A DNA stretch of 59,144 bases from Clostridium sp. CAG:1000. GTDB lineage: Bacteria; Bacillota_I; Bacilli_A; RF39; UBA660. The position numbers and the translations under genes are program-made. Location of the stretch: assembly GCA_000436975.1 (NCBI GenBank), contig HG000334.1, forward strand, positions 1 through 59,144. Reading direction: 5' to 3'. Numbering within the stretch: position 1 is the first letter of the stretch; the number at the start of each line of letters is the position of its first letter. Positions 26,001 to 33,863 of the stretch are shown here, piece after piece. The notes beneath the pieces are model-generated. The model was not told the DNA's origin. It saw only the letters and a program-made list of their open reading frames with translations, and made no database searches.

Positions 26001-27093
26001 ATTAGCAACAATATTTAGTGGCATTGGTTCAATTGAATGGGCACTTAAAAGAATGAATTTAGATTACAAAATAGTATTTGCATGCGATAATGGAGATATA
26101 GAATTAAAAGATATTGATGAAGAAGAAGTAAGAAAAAAAATGTTTTCTTTAAAGACAATCGAAGAACAAAAGCAATATGAGGATGAGCTGTATAGCAAAG
26201 TTAAGAAAACAAATTTTGTTAAATCAACATATTTTGCTAACTATGATATAGATGAAAAAGATTTTCATTATGATGTAAGATTTTTAGATGGTAGAAAATA
26301 TAAAAATAAAGTGGATTTGTTTGTTGGTGGAAGCCCATGTCAAGCATTCTCTATTATGGGATATCAAAAGGGTTTTGAAGATACAAGAGGAACTCTATTT
26401 TATGAATATGCAAGGTTAGTAAAAGAAATTCAACCTAAAGTATTTATTTTTGAAAATGTTCAAGGATTACTAAAACATGATGGAGGCAAAACATGGGAAG
26501 TTATAAAAAATGTATTTAATAACTTAGGATATAATTTTTCATTTAGAGTTCTCGATTCAAAGGACTTTGGTATTCCTCAAACTAGAAGAAGACTAATTGT
26601 TGTAGGATTTAAAGATAAAGATAAAAATATATCAGAACCAAGAAAGAAAACATTAAATTACACACTTCAAGATTTTTTAGAAACAACTACAAAATTTGGC
26701 AATTTTACTTCAAAAGATGGTAAAATAGTATTAGATAGGGAAGCTAGCGATATTGATGACAAATATTTTTTAAGTGATTTAGTTTATAAGCATGTAATGT
26801 CTACCGGTACTAAGAATTACTATACAAAACCAGAAGTTGATTTATCTATAGCAAGACCTTTACTTGCAACTATGCATAAAATGCATAGAGCTGGTGTAGA
26901 TAATTATGTTACATATAAGAACAAACTAAGAAAACTAACACCAAGAGAATGTATGCGCTTGATGGGATATGATGATTCATTTAAAATTATTGTATCTGAT
27001 ACTCAAGCATATAAGCAGGCAGGCAATAGTATTGTTGTTGATGTTATGATAGCAATAATGAAAGAAATTTTAAAAGTAGAGGAGTTTAAATAG
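25993..27093 (+). CDS. DNA (cytosine-5-)-methyltransferase, second of a pair
   Basis: 366 residues, clearly paralogous to the preceding gene: motif I FSGIGSIEWAL, IV GGSPCQAFS, VI FENVQGL, VIII QTRRRLIVVGF, X QAGNSIVV. The target-recognition region differs most from the first enzyme (TKFGNFTSKDG and following), as expected if each modifies a different strand. I start at ATG 25993, after GAGGGGG, giving an 8-bp overlap with the first gene. Cotranscribed. Confidence 0.95.
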   Translation: MIRLATIFSGIGSIEWALKRMNLDYKIVFACDNGDIELKDIDEEEVRKKMFSLKTIEEQKQYEDELYSKVKKTNFVKSTYFANYDIDEKDFHYDVRFLDGRKYKNKVDLFVGGSPCQAFSIMGYQKGFEDTRGTLFYEYARLVKEIQPKVFIFENVQGLLKHDGGKTWEVIKNVFNNLGYNFSFRVLDSKDFGIPQTRRRLIVVGFKDKDKNISEPRKKTLNYTLQDFLETTTKFGNFTSKDGKIVLDREASDIDDKYFLSDLVYKHVMSTGTKNYYTKPEVDLSIARPLLATMHKMHRAGVDNYVTYKNKLRKLTPRECMRLMGYDDSFKIIVSDTQAYKQAGNSIVVDVMIAIMKEILKVEEFK

Positions 27094-27105
27094 GAGGTAA
27101 GAAAT

Positions 27106-30100
27106 ATGGCTTTATTTACAATTGATAGGACAATTAATTTTGATGAACAAAAAGTGAAAAAGGTAATACAAATAATAAGAGATTCTAATTCAGTAGAAGA
27201 TATTGAAAATAAGATGGTAGAACAAGGTGTAGTTTCTTTAAGAGAGGATACTGAACCACATGGCTTTTTTAGAAGAAGATGGTCAACATTTTTAAAAGAA
27301 TTTGGAATATATGATGGTCAAAATTTGACCGAAATGGCAAATTTATATTTAAATGATGAATTGACATCAAAAGAGTTTGTATTATTGTTCTTAATTGATC
27401 GTGTTGTGTCAAATGATGGAGTACTAATTAGGCCACTTGAAGTATTATTAAAAATATCATTATTATTAAGAAAAAATAATACAGTTTCATCAATTACTGA
27501 AAATGAATTAAAATTTGTAATAAATAATGTTAATGGAACAGAAGAAAGTATTTTAAAAGCAGTTAATACTATTATTTACAACAGAAATAACAATGTTGCA
27601 TATAATACTAATGAACAAGTTCCTCCATGTCATTTTGATATATGGAGAAATCTTTTGAGAACAGCAGGATTGATTGATGAAAATTCAAGTGAAATTAACA
27701 TTAATTTTGATTTACCAATTGTTAAAAAAATATTGGAATACTATTCAAATACTAGACCTAATGATGAAGAAAATTACAAATTTGATAGTAAGTTTGTAGG
27801 TTTTATAGAATTGCCTAAAAAAGTAAATGAAAATGAAGAAATATTATTAAGAAGACAAAATTATCAATCTTATTATTCTGAGATTATTTATAATTATTTG
27901 TTTGAAATGTCAATTAATAATATTGAAAGAAACATTTTAAATGCTAATGAAAATGGTAACATTCCATACAATATTTTGAATGGATTTAATATTTCAACTA
28001 ATAGAAATGATAATCCTAGTAATATGCGTCTTTATTATCCATTTAAGGGATATGAAGGAATTATTATTAACAAATTAAGAAAAACAGGTGATACAATTTA
28101 TTCATTTATTGGAAGTAGTATTAGAAGCTATTTAGATGATTCTTTTAATGTTGAAGATTCATTAAATGAGGTTAATTCAAGTACTGAATGGCTATTACCA
28201 GCTAATGTTAATGTTTATGATCATATAGGGGCTTTAAATAAAAACGGTCTAATAGATTGGCATCAAAATAGAAATTATAGTGTTGGTGACATTGTTTATT
28301 TATATGGTACTGTACCATATCAAAAAATTATTGCAATTACAAAAGTTGAAAAAATTGATGTTAATTCTGATGAAGCAGTAGATGATAAAGAATTTTGGAA
28401 AACGCAAATTATAGAGTCAAATAGCGATGAAAAATATGTAAGATTAAGAAAAGTTAAATTAATTGATGATGAACGTCTTTCGCTTAATTCACTATTAGAA
28501 CATGGTTTATCAGCTGCACCACAAGGTGGTATGAAAATAAATAATGAATTATCTAATTATATACATTCTATAATTGATGATGAAGTAGAAGAAGAAGATC
28601 CGATTGAAGCTTTTAGAGAATACTATTTAAATAATTTAAATAGATTAAAAAATGATGATAATGAGAAAAAATATATTGTTGAGAGAGAAGAATTTAAGAA
28701 AGAATATCCTATTGAAAGATTAAGAGAATTATCAATAGAAGAATATGCTCTTGGAACTGATAATTATAAAAATACATTGTCATATTATTTAGAATTTGGA
28801 AAATATAAAAATGCAGGGCCAGGTATAGGTGGAGCAACATCAGCAAAACATGGTTTTTATAAGAGAGACGATGGAAATTATTATGGTATTAAAAATAAAA
28901 AAATCGATAATCCAATTGAATATTGGGATCAATTTAAGAACCAATTAGCTGATTTCTTCCTAGAGTGTAAGAATATAGAAGAACCATTAAGAGCTTCTTC
29001 AAAGTATCCGCTTCTACAAGGAATGAACTTAGTTTTAACTAAACTATTATATGTTTATTATCCAACAAAATTTATAAATGTATGTTCAAGACAAAAACTT
29101 CAACAATCAATGAAATATTTTGGATTAGATTATAGCAGTGATATGCAAGCTGAAGAATTAAACTTTATTCTTAATAAATATTTAAGAAAACAAATTAAGG
29201 AAATAGAAAATAATGATCCACAATATTTAGGAAGTGCTTTATGGGAATATATTAATGAAATTTCGAATAATGATATAGAAGAGGAGGGTGATGATATCGT
29301 GAGTAATGAAATTATATCTATTGATTCAACAAGATTAGATAGAGGATATAATAAAATTGTATATGGTATACCAGGATGTGGAAAAAGCCATTATGTTGAA
29401 CATGAAATAATAGAAAAAGATCCTTCTAAAGGTGGAGTATTTAGAACTACTTTCTATCCAGATTATACAAACGGTGATTTTGTTGGACAAGTAATTCCAA
29501 AATTAAATAGTAAAGATGAAACATCTATTCTTTATGATGTTCAATCAGGACCATTTGCAGATGCTTTATTAAATGCAATCTTAAATCCAGATAAATATAC
29601 TTATTTGATAATAGAAGAAATAAATAGAGGAAATGCAGCAGCAATATTTGGAGATATGTTTCAATTATTAGATAGAAAAAATGGCAGCAGTGAATATCCA
29701 GTAAAGAATTATATTATTTCAACATTCTTACATAAATCAATAGATAATAAATATTCTGTAGATTTTGATTTAGATAATATAAGAATACCATCTAATTTGA
29801 TTCTAATTGGTACAATGAATACTAGTGATCAAAATGTATTTACATTAGATACAGCATTTAAGAGAAGATGGAAAATGGAATATATTAAGAATGATATATT
29901 CAACTCAAAATATGCTGATTATAAGATACCTATGTCTGATGTTACATGGGCTGAATTTGTAAAAGAAATAAACGATTATATTACTGGAGAAAATGGATTA
30001 GATATAAATGGAGAAGATAAACAAATAGGTGCTTACTTTATTTCAAGTAATGAATGGGATGATATTAAAACGACATCTGATCCAAAAGAAGCAGCTAAAA

Positions 30101-30291
30101 TTTTTGCAGAAAAAGTATTATCATATATTTGGGATGACGTTGCAAAAATAAATAGAGATTCATGGTTTGATAGTAATAAGTATAGAACTCTTGACTCTTT
30201 AGTTACTTCATTTAGTGAAAAAGGATTAGAAGTATTTGGTGATAATATAAGTTTTACTAGAGATACAAGTAATACTGATAATAGGGAATAG
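27106..30291 (+). CDS. McrB-like AAA+ GTPase subunit of a LlaJI/BsuMI-type restriction system
   Basis: 1061 residues. The first 700 hold recognition domains without a clear catalytic motif (including an EVE-like FVGFIELP region and a PUA-like VGDIVYLYGTVPYQKI segment). The C-terminal motor has Walker A YGIPGCGKSH (about 753), IIEEINRGN for Walker B (about 834) and GTMNTSDQ followed by KRRW, the McrB sensor. It would translocate DNA with GTP and drive the partner nuclease. It lies 12 bp after the methyltransferases with AGGAGG before the ATG. It is longer than E. coli McrB because of its N-terminal recognition part. Confidence 0.88.
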   Translation: MALFTIDRTINFDEQKVKKVIQIIRDSNSVEDIENKMVEQGVVSLREDTEPHGFFRRRWSTFLKEFGIYDGQNLTEMANLYLNDELTSKEFVLLFLIDRVVSNDGVLIRPLEVLLKISLLLRKNNTVSSITENELKFVINNVNGTEESILKAVNTIIYNRNNNVAYNTNEQVPPCHFDIWRNLLRTAGLIDENSSEININFDLPIVKKILEYYSNTRPNDEENYKFDSKFVGFIELPKKVNENEEILLRRQNYQSYYSEIIYNYLFEMSINNIERNILNANENGNIPYNILNGFNISTNRNDNPSNMRLYYPFKGYEGIIINKLRKTGDTIYSFIGSSIRSYLDDSFNVEDSLNEVNSSTEWLLPANVNVYDHIGALNKNGLIDWHQNRNYSVGDIVYLYGTVPYQKIIAITKVEKIDVNSDEAVDDKEFWKTQIIESNSDEKYVRLRKVKLIDDERLSLNSLLEHGLSAAPQGGMKINNELSNYIHSIIDDEVEEEDPIEAFREYYLNNLNRLKNDDNEKKYIVEREEFKKEYPIERLRELSIEEYALGTDNYKNTLSYYLEFGKYKNAGPGIGGATSAKHGFYKRDDGNYYGIKNKKIDNPIEYWDQFKNQLADFFLECKNIEEPLRASSKYPLLQGMNLVLTKLLYVYYPTKFINVCSRQKLQQSMKYFGLDYSSDMQAEELNFILNKYLRKQIKEIENNDPQYLGSALWEYINEISNNDIEEEGDDIVSNEIISIDSTRLDRGYNKIVYGIPGCGKSHYVEHEIIEKDPSKGGVFRTTFYPDYTNGDFVGQVIPKLNSKDETSILYDVQSGPFADALLNAILNPDKYTYLIIEEINRGNAAAIFGDMFQLLDRKNGSSEYPVKNYIISTFLHKSIDNKYSVDFDLDNIRIPSNLILIGTMNTSDQNVFTLDTAFKRRWKMEYIKNDIFNSKYADYKIPMSDVTWAEFVKEINDYITGENGLDINGEDKQIGAYFISSNEWDDIKTTSDPKEAAKIFAEKVLSYIWDDVAKINRDSWFDSNKYRTLDSLVTSFSEKGLEVFGDNISFTRDTSNTDNRE

Positions 30292-30294
30292 AAT

Positions 30295-31521
30295 ATGAAA
30301 AAATTATCAGAATTATGTATTAATGTTAATGATACAAATGATAGTTTTGTTGGTGTCAAATATAATAAAGGAAAAATAAAAATTATTTTTCCTTTAGGAT
30401 ATGATATTCCAAAAGAAGATGAGAATGAATGTAGAAAATCTGTTATTAATCTTTTTAAAACAATTTCTTTAGCTAAAGAAAAAAAATTAGATTATGAAGA
30501 TAGTGGTGACTATTCTGCAGATAGTGATGGATTACCTGTTGATTCATATATGTGGGTCTTATCGGATTATATCGAGAATGGTTTATATTCAGATAATGAA
30601 AAAGTATATATTCAGCAACAAGTAGGAAAAATAAATTGGAAAAAGACATTTAAAACAAAGTTTTTAATTAATAAAAAAAGTTTAGTATATTTAAATCCAG
30701 TAGTCGAACAAAATTCTAATAATAAAAATATTATCACTGAAATTCATTCATATTGTGTTGATAAAAGTATTGATACTATAGGACCTTTGTATAATGGAAT
30801 TTCTAAAATTAATTTTATTAAGCCAAACCCTAAAAGAATTAAATATTATATTCAACTTATTGATAAGGAAAAATTAAAAACGTTTGATGATAGAAAGAAA
30901 TTATTACTTTATCATTTGAGAAGAATATTGTTAGAACAGATAGATAATGGAAATAATCCAATTAGGGATTATGGAGTAAAAAAATATGAACATGTATGGG
31001 AATATATGGTTAATACATTATTTGGCGATTTAGATATTGATAAATATTATCCAACTACCAATTATTTTATTAATGGAAAAGATCCATACGTTCCTTCTAA
31101 ACTACGACCAGACACAGTTTTTATTGATAATAATAGCTTTTATATTATTGATTCAAAATATTATAAATTTGGTATTAGTGGTTTAAATAAAGATTTACCA
31201 AATAGTGATTCAATACAAAAACAAGTTACTTATGGTGAATTTATCAATAATAATTTTAATTTAGATGAGAAATATGATTCAATTTATAATGCATTTGTTA
31301 TGCCTTATAGTATGTCTTCAAAACTATTCGAATCATCTAATCGTGTTATATATTGTGGATATGCAGTTTGCAATTGGAAATTAAGTGAGGAATATGAAAA
31401 TAAGTATTTAAAAATTGCTATTATACTAATTGACTCAAAATCATTAATAGATAATTATTTTGATAGAAAGATAAATTTAAAAAGTGAACTAATTGAAAAA
31501 ATCCGAAAAGTAAATAATTAA
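30295..31521 (+). CDS. McrC/LlaJI-family restriction endonuclease subunit
   Basis: 408 residues. LRPDTVFIDNNSFYIIDSKYY (about 266-286) is a PD-(D/E)xK nuclease core (Asp, then D-x-K), preceded by the YEHVWEYMVNTLFGD motif of McrC/LlaJI enzymes. It starts 3 bp after the GTPase gene, so the two subunits are made together. Expected role: double-strand cleavage of unmethylated (LlaJI-like) target DNA. A terminator follows and then the right arm of the element. Confidence 0.88.
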   Translation: MKKLSELCINVNDTNDSFVGVKYNKGKIKIIFPLGYDIPKEDENECRKSVINLFKTISLAKEKKLDYEDSGDYSADSDGLPVDSYMWVLSDYIENGLYSDNEKVYIQQQVGKINWKKTFKTKFLINKKSLVYLNPVVEQNSNNKNIITEIHSYCVDKSIDTIGPLYNGISKINFIKPNPKRIKYYIQLIDKEKLKTFDDRKKLLLYHLRRILLEQIDNGNNPIRDYGVKKYEHVWEYMVNTLFGDLDIDKYYPTTNYFINGKDPYVPSKLRPDTVFIDNNSFYIIDSKYYKFGISGLNKDLPNSDSIQKQVTYGEFINNNFNLDEKYDSIYNAFVMPYSMSSKLFESSNRVIYCGYAVCNWKLSEEYENKYLKIAIILIDSKSLIDNYFDRKINLKSELIEKIRKVNN

Positions 31522-31527
31522 TAAAAT

Positions 31528-31565
31528 AACCAGATATGAAAAAATCATACCTGGTTTTTGTTTTT
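31528..31565 (+). terminator. Terminator of the restriction-modification operon
   Basis: ACCAG and CTGGT pair, extended by TATGA/TCATA with one mismatch, followed by TTTTTGTTTTT. It merges into the right arm repeat. Confidence 0.75.
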
Positions 31566-31585
31566 ACATTAACTTTTACATTAAC
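31564..31585 (+). repeat. Right arm repeat of element B
   Basis: A perfect copy of the 22-bp TTACATTAAC-TT-TTACATTAAC sequence at 21219-21240, in the same orientation. Confidence 0.8.
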
Positions 31586-31629
31586 ACTTATATGAATTAT
31601 ATTAAACTCTTATAAACTGAAGAGTGCTC

Positions 31630-31657
31630 GTAAAGCCTTATTTTACGGGCTTTTTAA
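31630..31657 (+). terminator. Terminator near the right end of element B
   Basis: AAAGCC and GGGCTT pair (or alternatively CGTAAA with TTTACG), followed by TTTT. Confidence 0.5.
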
Positions 31658-31702
31658 ATTTTTGTATAAGAGGTAAAACGGTACAAAAGCGGACCCCCTG
31701 AA

Positions 31703-31732
31703 GAGAGCATTTAACCGTGCTCTCATTTTTTG
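31703..31732 (+). terminator. Terminator at the left end of element C
   Basis: GAGAGCA and TGCTCTC pair perfectly around an 8-nt loop, followed by ATTTTTT. It starts 2 bases after CCCCCTG. Confidence 0.75.
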
Positions 31733-31779
31733 TTAATTAATATAAGTGTTTTAGTGATTTGATAATTTTCTAAAAATAG

Positions 31780-31801
31780 AATTAGGTACCAATTAGGTAC
31801 C
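31780..31801 (+). repeat. Paired direct repeat AATTAGGTACC (arm of element C)
   Basis: Two adjacent 11-bp copies. Position relative to the CCCCCTG junction matches the left arms of elements A and B, with a different sequence. Confidence 0.6.
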
Positions 31802-31906
31802 GTTTTTAATGAAAAAAGAATTGACACAAAACTGTCCAATTCCATATTACCATTTACATACCTTTTATTTTACCATTTATTTGGTTGCTTTAATCAACTT
31901 TATTTG

Positions 31907-31934
31907 TTGTTTTTCAGGCCTATTATGCTATAAT
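31907..31934 (+). promoter_or_regulatory. Plus-strand promoter of the element C noncoding block
   Basis: TTGTTT (31907-31912), a 16-bp spacer ending TGC, and TATAAT (31929-31934), an extended -10 promoter. It faces the minus-strand promoter at 32142-32169. Confidence 0.5.
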
Positions 31935-31985
31935 GTAGTTGTTATAAGGTACAGAGTTTATACCATAAAAACGTCTCTACGAGGC

Positions 31986-32135
31986 TAAAAATGCATAAAA
32001 AAAGCATTTGCAAGCAATAGAGCAAATACCTTATAGCAAATGTAGTTGATGGCTACACTTACAAAAAATACAAGAATACACAAGCAAATTTGTATTCAAA
32101 ATTTGAACAGGAGAACCAATTATAACCCATGTTCT
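31986..32135 (-). ncRNA. Candidate structured RNA with opposing promoters
   Basis: A minus-strand promoter (TTGAAA at 32164-32169, 16-bp spacer ending TGC, TATAAT at 32142-32147) points into a 150-base region with hairpins: GAATACA/TGTATTC, TGTAG/CTACA, and a terminator-like AAATGC/GCATTT with T run at 31989-32009. The plus-strand promoter at 31907 points in from the other side. There is no open frame, and the long pairing TTATAAGGTA with TACCTTATA could close a larger fold. Which strand is functional is not known. Confidence 0.4.
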
Positions 32136-32247
32136 ATAAATATTATAGCATACTTTGATCAAATTTCAACCCATGAATTAAAAAAAGATTATTTATAGAA
32201 TTATGTTTACATGTTCTCTGAGTATTTAAGAAAGGAGGACTTTTTAT

Positions 32248-32421
32248 ATGGCAGTAAACAAACCTAATGGTGATAATTGCAGAAAAGGGGCTGTATGCGA
32301 GAGATCACAAGTTTTAAATACAAAAACAAATTTATTTGTGAAGAGAAATACAACAAATGGTAGATTTATGGATGTTAAAACTACTGGTGGCAAATTTAAA
32401 GGTGTAAGAAAAGAAAAGTAG
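32248..32421 (+). CDS. Small basic conserved protein, unknown function
   Basis: 57 residues: MAVNKPNGDNCRKGAV, RSQVLNTKTNLFVKR, then NGRFMDVKTTGG and KFKGVRKEK. AAGGAGG lies 9 bases before the ATG. I recall small proteins of this pattern (KPNGDN, GRFMD, FKGVRKE) in many bacteria, but know no function for them. The basic composition suggests nucleic-acid or phage-protein binding. It sits between the structured noncoding block and the 293-residue gene and is probably cotranscribed with the latter (67 bp apart). Confidence 0.7.
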   Translation: MAVNKPNGDNCRKGAVCERSQVLNTKTNLFVKRNTTNGRFMDVKTTGGKFKGVRKEK

Positions 32422-32488
32422 ATAATATATGAGTATTTGTAGCCGTAACTATTATATTTATAAATATTTCAACGAAGGAGGAACAAAT

Positions 32489-33370
32489 ATGAAATTATTT
32501 ACAAAATATAATATACCAGATAATGCTAGTTTTGTTAATGTAGAATTAACAAAAGACAATACCATATGGATCGATCCAATGATGATGTATATGGACAAGA
32601 GTGAAATGGGAAAAAGATGTTGTTTAATTGTACAACAATATTTTTTGCATTTATTAAACTTAGCAATAAATAATGATTATAAGAATGGATATTTATTTAC
32701 TAAGGATTTTAGCGAAATAAATGAAACAAGATTAGGATATTCAAAAAACAAGCCCAACGGTTTGTCTGGTGGAGAACGTTTAGGAAAGAAAATATTCGAT
32801 TTGATTAAAGACTCATGTGCTGTTAAAACTGGTATGATAGGAGATATATTTGATGCAGAAGTTATGATTGAAAAATTGGGAGTTGATAAATTATCTGATT
32901 TTATATCAAATCTTATATTAGAAGATTTAATATTATATACCCAAGAAGAATGTAAGAAATACAATATTCCTTTAAAAAAGGTTTTACTTAAGCGAAAATA
33001 TTGGTCATATTCTGATCAAAAATGGGTAAGTAATCAAACATTAAATTTACCATTTGATTCCGAATCAAATATGGCAATCATTTTAATTCCAAAGAGCTTT
33101 TGTGAGAATAAATCAATATATTCTTATCAAAGATTCTATAGCAAAGGTATGATACCGTTTTTAGGAAAAGAAGCTGTTTCAAATAGAATAAGAGGTTTAA
33201 TAAGAATATTAAAAGATAAAAGCATAAAGCCATATTATAAGATGATAAAAAAACAAAATCCATGTAACCGTGATAATGTTAGCAAGTTTATTAGTAACCA
33301 TACTGATGTATATAAAGAATATAAAGATAAACAATTAAAATATTTAAATTATCAAAATTATCAAAATTAA
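32489..33370 (+). CDS. Unknown protein, possible defence or element-function cargo
   Basis: 293 residues, soluble, starting MKLFTKYNIPDNASFVNVEL with the TIWIDPMMMYM segment. Conserved-looking stretches are RLGYSKNKPNGLSGGERLGK, GMIGDIFDAEVMIEKLG and LYTQEECKKYNIPLKKV. No nuclease, ATPase or helix-turn-helix motif is evident. I start at ATG 32489, 7 bases after AAGGAGG, rather than the upstream in-frame ATG at 32429, which lacks a site. A perfect terminator follows. I believe related proteins occur in phage-resistance islands, but I cannot name the family. Confidence 0.65.
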   Translation: MKLFTKYNIPDNASFVNVELTKDNTIWIDPMMMYMDKSEMGKRCCLIVQQYFLHLLNLAINNDYKNGYLFTKDFSEINETRLGYSKNKPNGLSGGERLGKKIFDLIKDSCAVKTGMIGDIFDAEVMIEKLGVDKLSDFISNLILEDLILYTQEECKKYNIPLKKVLLKRKYWSYSDQKWVSNQTLNLPFDSESNMAIILIPKSFCENKSIYSYQRFYSKGMIPFLGKEAVSNRIRGLIRILKDKSIKPYYKMIKKQNPCNRDNVSKFISNHTDVYKEYKDKQLKYLNYQNYQN

Positions 33371-33373
33371 AAG

Positions 33374-33403
33374 AAGCTAGGAAAAATCCTAGCTTTTATT
33401 TTG
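33374..33403 (+). terminator. Terminator after the 293-residue gene
   Basis: A perfect 9-bp stem (AAGCTAGGA with TCCTAGCTT, loop AAAA) followed by TTATTTTG. Confidence 0.8.
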
Positions 33404-33541
33404 CTCTAACTTATCATTTAAATCAACAACTTCATTTAATGTAGAGTTAAATAGATGGGTATAGGTGTTTAAGGTTTTTTCAATTTTAATGTGTCCTAGA
33501 TATTTAACAACTATAGCTACATTAGCGCTATTATTAATAAT
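33389..33541 (-). pseudogene. 3' remnant of a tyrosine integrase
   Basis: The minus strand reads IINNSANVAIVVKYLGH, then IKIEKTLNTYTHLFNSTL and a tail ending NKS-stop. This aligns with the C-terminus of the intact integrase at 21264 (INNGASIMIVAKYLGH, then AKIDETLNTYSHLF), including the last catalytic His and Tyr. Everything before is missing: homology stops at about 33541. So a second integrase gene was cut by deletion or insertion. Confidence 0.85.
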
Positions 33542-33805
33542 GTGGATCCTGGAATGGTACTAGACTTTACAACTGAATATGAATCTTTAAGAATGGTAGT
33601 ATTAAAAGTAGATAACTTTGATATAACTGCTCTTTGTGGTAAAAGTTATGAAAAATATAATGAATTTAATTTAGTTCATATTGATACTGACACTATTAAA
33701 TCATTTAAAATAATTAGTAATATATCAAATTATAGACTTAACAATTTACTTAATGAACACATTAAAAATGATAAAAAAGTTTTAAAAAGAAAATATCAAA
33801 AGTAG
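33542..33805 (+). pseudogene. Gene fragment of unknown function
   Basis: An open frame of 87 codons that begins exactly where the integrase homology ends, with no ribosome binding site, so it is probably the 3' part of a gene whose front was lost. The recognisable part is MVVLKVDNFDITALCGKSYE with NEFNLVHIDTDTIKSFKI. An internal ATG at about 33593 could give a 70-residue product. The stop codon lies in the terminator stem at 33798-33829. I recognise no family. Confidence 0.45.
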
Positions 33806-33829
33806 TTTAATGCTACTTTTGTTTTTTTT
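33798..33829 (+). terminator. Terminator after the gene fragment
   Basis: AAAAGTAG and CTACTTTT pair around a 7-nt loop, followed by GTTTTTTTT. The TAG stop is inside the stem. Confidence 0.75.
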
Positions 33830-33863
33830 GCGTTCGCGTGTTATAATTGAATGGGTGAATAAC

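Larger units (their letters stand above)
21128..31700. mobile_element. Integrative element B carrying a restriction-modification system
   Basis: A unit of about 10.6 kb between CCCCCTG junctions at 21128 and 31694. Perfect 22-bp copies of a paired repeat lie 84 bp inside the left junction and 108 bp inside the right. Content: tyrosine integrase next to the left arm, a short run of minus-strand DNA-binding genes, an origin-like block, and four plus-strand restriction-modification genes. No relaxase or conjugation genes, so it is at most mobilisable. The exact crossover point cannot be fixed from one sequence. Confidence 0.7.
31694..33541. mobile_element. Remnant integrative element C
   Basis: It begins with the third CCCCCTG junction (31694-31700), a terminator hairpin at 31703-31732 arranged as in element A, and 79 bp further on a paired repeat AATTAGGTACC at 31780-31801. 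Cargo is a noncoding RNA-like block, a 57-residue protein and a 293-residue protein. The right end is lost: no second arm pair or junction is seen, and the region ends in a decayed integrase. Boundaries are inferred. Confidence 0.5.

Noticed and set aside
21128..31700. Element B as a conjugative element (ICE)
   Set aside because: No relaxase, coupling protein, VirB4-like ATPase or mating-pair genes are found between its ends.
31907..32169. Retron msr-msd RNA, because of inverted ends and hairpins
   Set aside because: There is no reverse transcriptase in the window and no branching-guanosine context that I can see.
33542..33570. GMVLDF near the start of the 87-codon frame as QueD (6-carboxytetrahydropterin synthase)
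   Set aside because: The motif is not followed by the LDH/zinc-histidine segments of QueD, and the frame is far too short.
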